A stretch of DNA of 35,726 nucleotides from positions 1-35,726 of the IMG/VR virus record IMGVR_UViG_3300030389_000851; one strand, 5' to 3'. Below, in pieces: positions 8,217 through 16,411 of this stretch. The notes under the pieces were generated by a model. It did no database searches. It was given only the letters and a program-made list of their open reading frames with translations, and was not told the DNA's origin. Within the stretch, counting starts at the first letter, position 1, and each line of letters starts with the position of its first letter. The position numbers and the translations under genes were made by a program. The stretch comes from a virus.

Positions 8217-8909
8217 ATGTCAGAAGAAACCAAGGAAGTGGCTACGCCACCAACACCAAACAACACCGAAGTTGAACAGTTAAAAGAATCAATTAAAAAA
8301 TTGGAGGCTAAAAACTACGAACTGATAGGTAAGCTTCAAAATCAAAAAAAAGAAACAAAGGTTCCAGAGGATTATGAGTCTTTGTTAGCATTTAAACAAA
8401 AACATGAACGAGAACAACTTGAGAGTGAAGGAAAGTACACAGAAGCTACACAAAAATTAGAACAGCAATACAGAGATAAATCTGCTGAAGATAAAAAAAG
8501 AATTGAAGAGCTAACCGCAAGAAATAGGGAGCTTGAACTTATTGCCCCTGCAATGCAAGCATTGTCTGAAGTAACCCACGATCCTGAGTTGGTATTAAAT
8601 AATCTTGTACCAAAAGATCAAATACAAATAAAAGAAGGTATACCAGTTGTGGTTGATGGTTATGAACAATTACCTGTACAAGAATATGTCAAAAATAAAT
8701 TAGAAAAAGAAAAACCTTACTTGTTGAAAAATAAATTACCAACAGGCGGTGGTGCACCTATAACAAGACCATCTAGTGATAATTATTCTGAAGATATGCT
8801 AAAACCATTCTTAAAATCAACAGAAGATATTACAGAACAGGGAAGAATTTTTAAGACATATGGAAAAGAAACTTGGCAAAAGTTGAGAGATATTGCGAAA
8901 ACACGCTAG
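8217..8909 (+). CDS. prohead scaffold protein (probable)
   Basis: 230 aa, highly charged, with a long predicted coiled coil over about residues 15-105 (heptad-like runs of Glu/Lys/Gln/Leu) and a short globular C-terminus. No protease motif. Its place immediately before the major capsid gene and its composition match scaffolding proteins, which guide capsid assembly and then leave or are degraded. No strong Shine-Dalgarno site is visible upstream; AT-rich bases 8179-8216 separate it from the basic cluster. Confidence 0.8.
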   Translation: MSEETKEVATPPTPNNTEVEQLKESIKKLEAKNYELIGKLQNQKKETKVPEDYESLLAFKQKHEREQLESEGKYTEATQKLEQQYRDKSAEDKKRIEELTARNRELELIAPAMQALSEVTHDPELVLNNLVPKDQIQIKEGIPVVVDGYEQLPVQEYVKNKLEKEKPYLLKNKLPTGGGAPITRPSSDNYSEDMLKPFLKSTEDITEQGRIFKTYGKETWQKLRDIAKTR

Positions 8910-8981
8910 TATAGAACAAAGGCAAAGCTACGCAGAGCCATATAGGGTTACGCCCACACCGTTAAAATTATTTTTCAGGAC

Positions 8982-10013
8982 ATGGCAGTTCTAAGGAGTG
9001 ATATTATCATCCCTGAGATATTTACGCCTTATGTCATTGAACAGACCACTCAGCGAGATTCATTCCTTGCAAGCGGTGTGGTCGCACCAATGGCAGAGCT
9101 AAATGCAACAGAGGGTGGTGATTTCGTAAATGTACCTTTTTTCTCCGCTAACTTAAGTGGCGATTTTGAGGTTCTTTCAGATTCATCTTCATTGACTCCC
9201 GGCAAGATTTCAACTGATAAGCAAGTTGGAGTTATCTTGCACAGAGGTCGTGCGTTTGAATCTCGTGATTTAGCTGCACTTGCAGCTGGTTCAGACCCAA
9301 TGGCAGCAATCGGTCAAAAGATCGGTGCTTACATTGCAAACCAAAGACAAAAAGATTTACTTGCTTGTCTTGACGGAGTATTCGGTTCAATAAATGCTAA
9401 TGATAGCAACTCTGCTTTCTTTGGTCTTACTATTGATTCTGAGTCAGGCGATACACCAACTGGTTTATCACCAAAGCACGTTGCAAAAGCAAGATCAATT
9501 CTTGGTGATCAAGGCGACAAGCTTACAGCAGTTTGTATGCATAGCAAAGTTTACTATGATCTCGTTGAGAGAAAAATGGTTGACTATGTTCTTGCATCTG
9601 ACGGAAACGGCGGTTCTGCAACAGCAAGTGGTGGTACTATTGCCCCTGCATATGCTGGTGGAAACGATACAGTTCCAACATACTGCGGATTAAGAGTTAT
9701 TGTTTCTGATGATGTTTCTACTACTGGTAGTGGTTCTTCAACAGAATACAGTACATATTTCTTTACTGCTGGTGCAGTAGCAAGTGGCGAGCAAGCTGGC
9801 CTTACAACAGAAACAGACAGAGACATTCTGGCAAAGTCTGATGCTATGGCTATTGATCTTCACTATACATATCATCCTGTTGGTTCAAAGTGGGCTGTTA
9901 CTACAACAAACCCAAATAGAACACAACTTGCAACTGTAGGCAACTGGTCGAAGGTCTATGAAACAAAGAACATTGGTATCGTAAGAGCTACCAACGTATC
10001 AACTCAAGACTAA
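8982..10013 (+). CDS. major capsid protein
   Basis: 343 aa. It starts MAVLRSDIIIPEIFTPYV, and contains DFVNVPFFSANLSGD, AFESRDLAALAAGSDPM and IGAYIANQRQKDLLA, a pattern seen in HK97-fold coat proteins of the SPP1 gp13/P22-like type without a cleaved delta domain. AGGA lies just before the ATG. Gene position between scaffold and connectors supports the call. No maturation protease gene was seen nearby, consistent with scaffold-assisted, non-proteolytic maturation. Confidence 0.92.
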   Translation: MAVLRSDIIIPEIFTPYVIEQTTQRDSFLASGVVAPMAELNATEGGDFVNVPFFSANLSGDFEVLSDSSSLTPGKISTDKQVGVILHRGRAFESRDLAALAAGSDPMAAIGQKIGAYIANQRQKDLLACLDGVFGSINANDSNSAFFGLTIDSESGDTPTGLSPKHVAKARSILGDQGDKLTAVCMHSKVYYDLVERKMVDYVLASDGNGGSATASGGTIAPAYAGGNDTVPTYCGLRVIVSDDVSTTGSGSSTEYSTYFFTAGAVASGEQAGLTTETDRDILAKSDAMAIDLHYTYHPVGSKWAVTTTNPNRTQLATVGNWSKVYETKNIGIVRATNVSTQD

Positions 10014-10026
10014 AGGTAATTAAATC

Positions 10027-10392
10027 ATGCCAAGTTTATTCGAGGTTAGTGCTGGTAAATTAGCTGGACCAACAACAGGCGGTACAGTAACCCAAGCAAC
10101 AAACAAATCTACAGGTGTAACTCTTAATACTGAGAGTGGACAAATCACTATGAACAATGCACAGCTTGATGCTGGTGTTGAAGTAACATTCACAGTAACC
10201 AACGATAAAATCGCTGCTACTGATTGTGTTGTAGTTAACCATGGTTCTGGTGGAACTGCTGGTTCTTACCTTGTGGGTGTATCCACTATTGCTGCTGGAT
10301 CTTTCAAGGTAACAGTTACCAATGCTTCTGCTGGTAACTTAAGTGAAGCTATTGTTATTAACTTTGTTGCACTTAAGGGTGCTTCAAGCTAA
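10027..10392 (+). CDS. capsid decoration / head fibre-like protein
   Basis: 121 aa, rich in Thr, Val, Gly and Ala with alternating hydrophobic strands (TFTVTNDKIAATDCVVVNHG, FKVTVTNASAGN), so almost all beta. It sits 13 bases after the major capsid gene, the common position of decoration proteins. No catalytic motif. Decoration or head fibre is inferred from position, size and beta content. Confidence 0.65.
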   Translation: MPSLFEVSAGKLAGPTTGGTVTQATNKSTGVTLNTESGQITMNNAQLDAGVEVTFTVTNDKIAATDCVVVNHGSGGTAGSYLVGVSTIAAGSFKVTVTNASAGNLSEAIVINFVALKGASS

Positions 10393-10535
10393 TGGGAATG
10401 TTCGCTTTTAAGCGTATGAGAGAACAAGAGGCTGCCAGATTGGTAGTCTCTGCTCCCTCTAAAAAAAAGAAAACCAAAGTAAAACAAAATGGCAATCTCA
10501 ATAGACGCAACAGTAGGAGGAGCATCAGCGAATAG
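10392..10535 (+). CDS. small basic protein MGMFAFKRMREQEAA
   Basis: 47 aa, starting in TAATG overlap with the decoration gene and ending inside the next gene. N-terminus MGMFAFKRMREQEAARLVVS, then a Lys-rich linker, then an Asn/Arg/Ser-rich end (NGNLNRRNSRRS). Similar short proteins follow capsid genes in other marine phages, in my recollection. Function unknown. Confidence 0.65.
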   Translation: MGMFAFKRMREQEAARLVVSAPSKKKKTKVKQNGNLNRRNSRRSISE

Positions 10536-11049
10536 TTACATAACACTGTCTGATGCAAACGCAATAGTAGAGGGTCTTGTTGCAGATGATGATGTAGCTG
10601 CATGGGATGGTTCTAGTACAGACAATAAAAACAGAGCTTTATATACTGCTGCGGTTAGAGTTGACCGAGAAAGATTTTTAGGCGCAAGAGTAACTAATAC
10701 ACAAGCATTACAATGGCCTAGACAGGGCGTAAGAAAACCAGACACTTACATCAATACATATTCAATAGGTTTTCCATTTAGAATATCAACAGATTATTTT
10801 GCAGAAACAGAGATACCAGAACAAGTACAAAAGGCACAAGTCATTCTTGCTGTTTACTTGAATAATAACCGCAATGGTTTAGGATTAGGTGGTCTTGAAG
10901 ATTTCAAGAACGTAAAAATTGGTAACATAGATGTAACACCAAATTTTTATGGTTCTGTTGGTGCTGATAGAGTACCGCCACTATTTGAACGGTACTTTAC
11001 TGGTTTACGAATAAGTGGACCCGGCAATGTCGCAATCAAAAGGAGTTAA
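10489..11049 (+). CDS. head-tail adaptor (DnaT-like family)
   Basis: 186 aa. ANSYITLSDANAIVEG, NRALYTAAVRVDRERFLGAR and QALQWPRQGV match the phage family annotated as putative DnaT-like ssDNA-binding protein (DnaT_2), whose genomic place is that of a gp15/gp6-type adaptor ring below the portal. I favour adaptor. It overlaps the preceding small gene by 47 bases and is followed by the small gene at 11052. Confidence 0.8.
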   Translation: MAISIDATVGGASANSYITLSDANAIVEGLVADDDVAAWDGSSTDNKNRALYTAAVRVDRERFLGARVTNTQALQWPRQGVRKPDTYINTYSIGFPFRISTDYFAETEIPEQVQKAQVILAVYLNNNRNGLGLGGLEDFKNVKIGNIDVTPNFYGSVGADRVPPLFERYFTGLRISGPGNVAIKRS

Positions 11050-11051
11050 CA

Positions 11052-11273
11052 ATGAGCTATTATCCAGCTGCCAAAATTATTAATGATACTGCTGCACATA
11101 CAGGTCGGTTTGGCTGTATAAAAGCACTACAAGATTCAGTTATCAATACTTTGGTTGCTGAAAACATTACAGGCGATTTAACCTCTTTGCAGTTTAAATC
11201 TAATACTGCTATTGAAGGTGTAATAACCAGTGTCAAGCTTGATAGTGGTACTGTAATTGCTTATCTAATATGA
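11052..11273 (+). CDS. small structural protein of the head-tail region
   Basis: 73 aa with MSYYPAAKIINDTAAHTGRF, then CIKALQDSVINTLVAENITG and a beta-rich end (AIEGVITSVKLDSGTVIAYL). The same layout is found in a small conserved phage protein often annotated as head or tail spike-related. It could be a virion surface protein; no function is shown. Ends in an overlap with the next start. Confidence 0.65.
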   Translation: MSYYPAAKIINDTAAHTGRFGCIKALQDSVINTLVAENITGDLTSLQFKSNTAIEGVITSVKLDSGTVIAYLI

Positions 11274-11623
11274 GCCTTGCAAACGCATTAAAAAAAGCTG
11301 CATCAAAGTCTTTGGCAAAACTAGGTGGAGATGTAACCATAAGAAGAGTTACTGCCGGTGCATACAATACAACCACAGGTGCTATTGCTGAGACATTATC
11401 AGATACAACAATAAAGGGTGCGTTAAGTAATGTTTCAAGAAATCAAGTAAATGATCTTATTGAATCGCAAGATAAATTACTTACGATATCTGCTGGTGAT
11501 ATTACATTTATACCAACCACAAAAGATAGAGTTGTTATAAGTAGTGTTGAATTTAAAATAATTCAAGTTTTAATAAATGAGCAAAATAATACAGCAGTAA
11601 GCTTTGAGTTAGTCTTGAGGTAA
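11270..11623 (+). CDS. head closure (stopper) protein, probable
   Basis: 117 aa with a basic N-terminal helix and a beta barrel-like remainder (DVTIRRVTAGAYNTTTGA, DRVVISSVEFKIIQV). Size, TGAIAET loop and position between adaptor and gp10-like protein fit the SPP1 gp16/HK97 head closure family, which seals the portal after packaging. ATGA overlap with the preceding gene. Identity rests partly on gene order. Confidence 0.65.
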   Translation: MSLANALKKAASKSLAKLGGDVTIRRVTAGAYNTTTGAIAETLSDTTIKGALSNVSRNQVNDLIESQDKLLTISAGDITFIPTTKDRVVISSVEFKIIQVLINEQNNTAVSFELVLR

Positions 11624-11625
11624 AT

Positions 11626-11988
11626 ATGACAAGACAAATACGATTAGACCAAATAGATGATCTGATGGCAGAAGCAGTACAAAAGTTAGTACAAAAAACA
11701 ACATTGCGTTGGACAGAGCTTGCTGTAAAGGCAACTCCGGTAGGGGAAACTGGTAATTTAAGAAATGATTGGAAAACTGATATGAGAAAATTTAAAGGGA
11801 CTATAATAAACAGAATGGAATATGCAGAACCGGTTATTTATGGAACTTCACTTCCACCTAGTTGGGGTGGTAAGTTTAGAACATCACCTAAAAATAATAC
11901 AATAAAAGGCTTTCCAGAATTACAAGCAAAACAATTAACAAGTCAATATATTCCAAATGAGTTAAGAAGAATTATCAGAGGTATGTAA
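11626..11988 (+). CDS. HK97 gp10-like neck / tail completion protein
   Basis: 120 aa. RWTELAVKATPVGETGNLRN is the central motif of HK97 gp10-type proteins (Pro-Val-x-x-Gly-x-Leu-Arg-x-x-Trp), followed by the beta segment AEPVIYGTSLPP. These proteins act at the head-tail joint or tail completion. Coupled to the next gene by TAATG. Confidence 0.78.
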   Translation: MTRQIRLDQIDDLMAEAVQKLVQKTTLRWTELAVKATPVGETGNLRNDWKTDMRKFKGTIINRMEYAEPVIYGTSLPPSWGGKFRTSPKNNTIKGFPELQAKQLTSQYIPNELRRIIRGM

Positions 11989-12410
11989 TGGCAGCAACCG
12001 ATCTTAATACAGTTCGATCTACTATAGAAGGCAGACTTGCAACAGAGTTAGCATCAAGCCCTGCCATACCTGTTGTATTTAATAATATGTCTTTTGATTC
12101 AACTACAGAAGATACTTTTGTTCAGTGCCAAACAAGTTTTGGAACTGGTGGTTATTTAACTCAAGGTGGTTCAGCAAACTCAACTAATAGTGTTGTGGGT
12201 TTAATTGTTTTAAATATTTTTACAGAAGAAAATATCGGTGCAGGGTCAAACTATGTTATTGGCAAAAGGCTGAGAGACCTTTACAATAATCTTACAGTTT
12301 CAAATGTTATTTTTGATTCACCAGTTGGTCCAGAAGTTTTAACATCTAGTCCAGAAGGTAAGTTTCAAACACAAATAAGAATTACTTTTGAAATATACGA
12401 GGAACTTTAA
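11988..12410 (+). CDS. tail terminator protein
   Basis: 140 aa. It starts with an N-terminal helix (DLNTVRSTIEGRLATELA), then VVFNNMSFDS and GLIVLNIFTEENIGAG, the beta sheet arrangement of the lambda gpU/DUF4128-like terminator family. A terminator ring caps the tail tube and joins it to the head. Order (gp10-like, terminator, tail tube) supports this. Confidence 0.75.
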   Translation: MAATDLNTVRSTIEGRLATELASSPAIPVVFNNMSFDSTTEDTFVQCQTSFGTGGYLTQGGSANSTNSVVGLIVLNIFTEENIGAGSNYVIGKRLRDLYNNLTVSNVIFDSPVGPEVLTSSPEGKFQTQIRITFEIYEEL

Positions 12411-12554
12411 ATGGAAATTACAGAAAAAATGTTAGATGCCATTGAGGCTGTAAAAGGTAAACGTAACCCTGCATATTGGGATAATCGTTGTAAAAGATAT
12501 ATGGAAAACCAAGAAAATTTAAAAAAAGATGTGAAAAAACCTAAAAAAGGTTAA
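12411..12554 (+). CDS. small hypothetical protein
   Basis: 47 aa, ATG immediately after the terminator stop. MEITEKMLDAIEAVKG then NPAYWDNRCKRYME and a Lys-rich tail. Not recognised. Accepted because it fills the gap exactly on the coding strand; it may be a tail assembly accessory. Confidence 0.55.
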   Translation: MEITEKMLDAIEAVKGKRNPAYWDNRCKRYMENQENLKKDVKKPKKG

Positions 12555-12579
12555 TATAAAATAAATACTTTCTTTTGTT

Positions 12580-12999
12580 ATGGCTATCAAGGGTGATGTT
12601 GGCAAAATTATGTTTGAGAACGCTGGCGGTACGGAAGCTGACGTTGGACAAACTAGGTCTTGGTCTTTATCTATTAGTAAAGACACTATGGAGACAACTA
12701 AACAAGGTGATACTTTTAAAACAAATATCGGCGGTTTAATATCTGGTGAAGGTACAGCAGAACTTTTATATAACCCCAGCGAAACTGGTGCTGGTTATAC
12801 AACATTTATTGATGATGTATTAACTACAGGCGATAATGCTGACGCATTATTTGAATTATTTCCTGACAGAGATACTTCAGCAAAAAAAATAAGTTTTGCT
12901 GGTATTATTACTAATGCTGAATATGGCGCAACCCTTGGTGAAGTTCAGATAATAAACATCAGTTTTCAAACAAGTGGTACCATAACTTCAGCTATATAG
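12580..12999 (+). CDS. major tail (tube) protein
   Basis: 139 aa. The N-terminus (MAIKGDVGKIMFENAG), the Trp-Ser-Leu-Ser-Ile-Ser strand, TMETTKQGDTFKT and the end QIINISFQTSGTITSAI are features of phage tail tube proteins. Hexameric rings stack to form the tail tube. It precedes the frameshifted chaperone pair and the tape measure, as in lambda (V-G/GT-H). Confidence 0.85.
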   Translation: MAIKGDVGKIMFENAGGTEADVGQTRSWSLSISKDTMETTKQGDTFKTNIGGLISGEGTAELLYNPSETGAGYTTFIDDVLTTGDNADALFELFPDRDTSAKKISFAGIITNAEYGATLGEVQIINISFQTSGTITSAI

Positions 13000-13027
13000 T
13001 AAATTAGGTTAATACTTAATATATTTT

Positions 13028-13381
13028 ATGACACCAAAAAGAACAATTGACCTGTTGACTTCATCATATGGTGATGAAATGTCAACAAGAAGGAAGTATG
13101 AATTTAAAAATGCTAAAGGTGAAAAAATCGTAGATTTATATTTTAAACCTTTAACAAGATACGATAGACAGAAAGCACAAAGTGCAACTGGTACAGATGA
13201 AGCCCTTGTTGTTTCAACTCAATTACTTTGTCAAATGGCAGAACTTGAAGATGGGTCAAAAGCTTTTAGTCTTGCAGATGCACCAAATTTACAAAGGGAA
13301 CTACCAGAAAATGTATTAAATGAAATAGAATTATTTTTATTTAATATAAAACTTGATACAGATACAGCAAAAAACGATTAA
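13028..13381 (+). CDS. tail assembly chaperone, short (G-like) product
   Basis: 117 aa product of normal termination at TAA 13379-13381. LYFKPLTRYDRQKAQSA and LLCQMAELEDGS are typical of lambda gpG-type chaperones, which keep the tape measure soluble while tube protein assembles. The penultimate codons AAA AAC form a slippery heptamer that yields the longer G-T fusion. Lies directly upstream of the T-like frame and the tape measure. Confidence 0.85.
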   Translation: MTPKRTIDLLTSSYGDEMSTRRKYEFKNAKGEKIVDLYFKPLTRYDRQKAQSATGTDEALVVSTQLLCQMAELEDGSKAFSLADAPNLQRELPENVLNEIELFLFNIKLDTDTAKND

Positions 13382-13551
13382 AGCGAGATAACTGGCTAAA
13401 TTTTGAGTTTTTTCTCGCAACAGAATTAGGTAAGACATTAAAAGAATTAAGACAACTTATAACACAAGAGGAATTAATATATTGGGCTGCTTATTACGAA
13501 AATAAAAATGAAAATGAAAAAAGAATGCATGATAGAGCAAAAAACAGGTAG
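13028..13551 (+). CDS. tail assembly chaperone G-T fusion by programmed -1 frameshift
   Basis: Frame 0 is read from 13028 to 13375; then -1 slippage at A AAA AAC (13369-13375) continues at CGA 13375 to TAG 13549, giving about 174 aa. The T-like part has no good start codon of its own near its beginning and contains FEFFLATELGKTLKELRQL and EELIYWAAYYENK, a typical gpT-type ending in which a Trp-x-x-Tyr-Tyr-Glu helix ends the domain. In lambda the ratio G:GT matters for tail assembly. The fusion coordinates overlap the short product by design. Confidence 0.85.
13369..13418 (+). promoter_or_regulatory. -1 frameshift signal: slippery A AAA AAC plus stem-loop
   Basis: The heptamer A AAA AAC (13369-13375) is in the correct frame for tandem -1 slippage (zero frame AAA AAC). 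Seven bases later begins GCGAGA (13383-13388), which can pair with TCTCGC (13413-13418) across a 24-base loop. A structure 5-9 bases after the heptamer is the usual stimulator. Frame 0 stops two codons after the heptamer, at 13379. Confidence 0.85.
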
Positions 13552-13581
13552 TATGGAATTATTAGATTTTGTTTTACTTAA

Positions 13582-15444
13582 GTGGCCGAAAGTATAGTTA
13601 CCTTAAGAGTTGAAGCAAGAAATGCAATATCGTCTCTAAATAAAACTTCCCAAGCAACTAAAACATTATCAAATTCAGCTAAAGGCGCAACTGCTTCTTT
13701 AACAACAGCATCTGCTGCAGCAAAAGGTTTAGGTGCATCACTGGCTGCATCACTTGGTCCATTAATTACATTAGGTGCTGCTTTTGCAACTGTGGGAAAT
13801 GCAATAGGAACTTTTACAGCTAGAGAAAGAGATATTGCAATTTTGACACAAGGTTTAAAAAATTTAGGTGAAGGAACTGTTGCTTTAAATAAATTACAAG
13901 TAGCAGCAAATAAATTAGGCAATCAAACATTATTCAATCAAGAAGAGTTTACAAGGGGTTTTAATTTACTTACCAGTTTTAGAAATATAGGAGTTGATTC
14001 ATATACGAGAGTTGCACAAGCAGCAGCAGATATTGCACAGGTAAACCAAGTTGATGTAAGTACTTCATTTATGCAATTAGCAAAAGCATTACAAGATCCT
14101 GAAAGAAATTTATCAAATTTAAATAGATCAGGTATAGCTTTTACTAAAACACAAACAGATGTCATAAAAGAATTAATGAAAACTAATAAAACTGCTGAAG
14201 CCCATGCAATGATTCTTAGTATTGTTGAAGAAAGTTATAATAAACTTGCCCAAGCTGCTGCAGAGGGATTTGCTGGTAATGTTGATTCATTAGGTGAGGC
14301 ATTTAGAGATTTTTCAGAGACATTAGGAAAAACATTAGAACCTGCTTTAATTGCAGTTACAAAAGGTTTAACAGCACTTTTAAAAGCCGTTGATGATTTT
14401 ATCAAATCACCAATATCAGTCACAGCAGCGATATTTACTGGAATTGCTTTAGCTGTTAAAGGCACTACTGTTGCGGTAGCTGCTGTAACTGGTGCATTAG
14501 GTACTCTAGGTGGTGTGGCAGGCGTAACAGCAATAGCATTAAATGCTTTGCCGTTTGTGGCATTAGTAACTGCTGCGGGTATATTTACAACTGCAATAAT
14601 TAAAGCAACACAAAAACAAAAAGATTTTAACAAAGCTTTAAAAGAAGGTGATGAACAAGCTTTAAAAAGTGAATTTAATAGATTATTTATTAAAAGACAA
14701 AAATTATTAAAAAGAATAAGAGAAGCAGAAGAAAGTAGCAATAAAAAGGCATTGCAATCTTTAGAAAGACAACTTGCAATAGTTGAGGAATCAATAGCAC
14801 CAATAAAAGAAAAAATGGATGAAAACAGAAAAATAACTAAAGAGATTGATAATCAAAATAAAAAGTTAGAAGAACAAGAAGAATTAATTAAAAAAAATGA
14901 AGAGGCGGCAAAAAAACTTAAAGAAAAAATGACTGCAGTTGGAGAAGAAATAGAAGGAAGTATTAAAAATAATCTTAGAGATGCAATTACAGGCGCACAA
15001 TCGTTTGGACAAGCAATGACAAATGTATTAAATAAAATTAGAGATAAGATTATTGATGCACAGATAGAGAAATTAATTGGTGGCTTTGGAGAGGCATTTG
15101 GTAAGGGTGCAAGCGGTAAAGAGAAAAAAGGTTTAGGAGGTTTTCTTGGCGGTTTACTTGGTGGTCTTTTCAAAGCTAATGGTGGCCCTGTAAAAGCTGG
15201 TCAGCCATATATTGTTGGTGAACGTCAACCTGAGTTATTTGTTCCAAGATCATCTGGTACTATAGTGCCATCTGTTCCGATGGGTGGAGAATCTATTGTA
15301 AATAACATCACAGTTAGCGTGGACGCTACAGGATCGGCTGTTAGTGGCTCATCCGCTGAAGGTAATGAGTTAGGTCAACAGATTGCAGTTGCGATACAAT
15401 CTGAACTAATCAAACAAAAACGTGCAGGGGGTTTATTAGCATAA
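13582..15444 (+). CDS. tail tape measure protein
   Basis: 620 aa from GTG 13582 (no strong Shine-Dalgarno site; the ATG at 13553 opens only a 14-codon frame). The N-terminus is Ala/Ser/Thr helical; hydrophobic segments at about 280-345 (VTAAIFTGIALAVKG, ALPFVALVTAAGIFTTAI) resemble membrane-inserting parts; a Lys/Glu coiled coil spans about 350-450; the C-terminus has GGPVKAGQPYIVGERQPELF, the common end of lambda H-like tape measures. At about 0.15 nm per residue a tail near 90 nm is inferred. Confidence 0.92.
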   Translation: MAESIVTLRVEARNAISSLNKTSQATKTLSNSAKGATASLTTASAAAKGLGASLAASLGPLITLGAAFATVGNAIGTFTARERDIAILTQGLKNLGEGTVALNKLQVAANKLGNQTLFNQEEFTRGFNLLTSFRNIGVDSYTRVAQAAADIAQVNQVDVSTSFMQLAKALQDPERNLSNLNRSGIAFTKTQTDVIKELMKTNKTAEAHAMILSIVEESYNKLAQAAAEGFAGNVDSLGEAFRDFSETLGKTLEPALIAVTKGLTALLKAVDDFIKSPISVTAAIFTGIALAVKGTTVAVAAVTGALGTLGGVAGVTAIALNALPFVALVTAAGIFTTAIIKATQKQKDFNKALKEGDEQALKSEFNRLFIKRQKLLKRIREAEESSNKKALQSLERQLAIVEESIAPIKEKMDENRKITKEIDNQNKKLEEQEELIKKNEEAAKKLKEKMTAVGEEIEGSIKNNLRDAITGAQSFGQAMTNVLNKIRDKIIDAQIEKLIGGFGEAFGKGASGKEKKGLGGFLGGLLGGLFKANGGPVKAGQPYIVGERQPELFVPRSSGTIVPSVPMGGESIVNNITVSVDATGSAVSGSSAEGNELGQQIAVAIQSELIKQKRAGGLLA

Positions 15445-15791
15445 TGGCAACTTTTCCAAGTATTACTCCTCAATATTCAACTCAGGAAACTGTTGAGCAA
15501 GATAGTTTGAGAATTAAGCTAGGTGATGGATATGAACAACGTTTCGTCCAAGGTCTTCCAGCTAATAAAAGATTGATTAAATTAAATTTAACTTTTAATG
15601 TATCCACTACAGATGCAACAACAATAGATACATTTTTAGATGCAAGATTCGATGATCAAGCAAACTTTGATTTTACGCCGCCACATCATTCATCAGCGTT
15701 AAAATTTATATGTACAAGAAGATCGAGAACAGCAATTTTAAGCAATAGAGCAGTTATGAACTTAGAATTTGAACAAGTTGCAGAACCATAA
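15444..15791 (+). CDS. minor tail protein, lambda M-like
   Basis: 115 aa, TAATG overlap with the tape measure. RIKLGDGYEQRFVQGLPANK is the signature of the lambda gpM/phage minor tail family, and the end NRAVMNLEFEQV fits as well. It joins the tail tip assembly. Followed by L, K, I and J homologues in the order seen in lambda. Confidence 0.85.
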   Translation: MATFPSITPQYSTQETVEQDSLRIKLGDGYEQRFVQGLPANKRLIKLNLTFNVSTTDATTIDTFLDARFDDQANFDFTPPHHSSALKFICTRRSRTAILSNRAVMNLEFEQVAEP

Positions 15792-16411
15792 TGGCAATAC
15801 CAGTATCTGAATTACAAAAATTAAATCCTAGTTCAAGAATAGAACTGTTTGTATTAGAGCTTGTAGAGGGTTTGCACTATGCGTCAGGAAATCCATCTAG
15901 TGTTCCTACAACATTCAGATTTCATGCTGGCTCTAGCATGAACTCGAACGCAGAAATAGTATGGCAAGGAAATTCTTATCAAAGAGTGCCTATAACATTT
16001 GAGGGTGCAGAGTTTTCTGGTAGGGGACAAATCCCTAGACCAACATTAACAATTGCAAATTTAGGAGGTATTACAAGAAGTGGGTCAGTTATAACAATGA
16101 CTGATTTATTGATTATTGTAAATTTAACAACACCCCATAATGATTTAGCAGATGCCAAGCTGACTCGCATTACAACGCTTGCAAGTGAACTTGATGCAGC
16201 TAATTTCCCTAGTAGTAGTAATCCATTTGGCACACCTTCATCAAATGAATTACCACAGGAAATATTTTTTATTGATAGAAAAACATCTGAAACTAGACAA
16301 ATCGTTCAATTTGAACTTGTAGGAGCTTTAGATCAAGCAAATAAAAAGTTACCAGCTAGACAAGTCACAAGAAATGAATTTCCGGGCGTTGGTTCATTTA
16401 TAAACGGATAA
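15791..16411 (+). CDS. minor tail protein, lambda L-like, without cluster cysteines
   Basis: 206 aa. Homology to gpL is shown by the beta domain (AEFSGRGQIPRPTLTIANLG) and the C-terminal ALDQANKKLPARQVTRNEFP. In lambda the C-terminal domain carries four cysteines that bind an iron-sulfur cluster. Here the protein has no cysteine at all and ends ...FPGVGSFING, so the cluster-binding extension is missing or reduced. TAATG overlaps on both sides. Confidence 0.85.
   Translation: MAIPVSELQKLNPSSRIELFVLELVEGLHYASGNPSSVPTTFRFHAGSSMNSNAEIVWQGNSYQRVPITFEGAEFSGRGQIPRPTLTIANLGGITRSGSVITMTDLLIIVNLTTPHNDLADAKLTRITTLASELDAANFPSSSNPFGTPSSNELPQEIFFIDRKTSETRQIVQFELVGALDQANKKLPARQVTRNEFPGVGSFING

Noticed and set aside
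8910-8981. Strong promoter before the major capsid gene
   Set aside because: No pair of -35/-10 boxes with acceptable spacing; the repeated ctacgc words could be leader structure but I could not fold them convincingly.
12555-12579. T4-type late promoter TATAAATA before the tail tube gene
   Set aside because: Only a partial match (ATAAAATAAATAC) in a very AT-rich gap; no sibling sites with the same word.
13553-13597. 14-codon frame (MELLDFVLLKWPKV) before the tape measure
   Set aside because: Too short to support; may only help re-initiation at GTG 13582.
14235-14741. 168 aa leftward open frame in the tape measure gene
   Set aside because: Composition mirrors the Ala/Lys codons on the other strand; the tape measure is clear.
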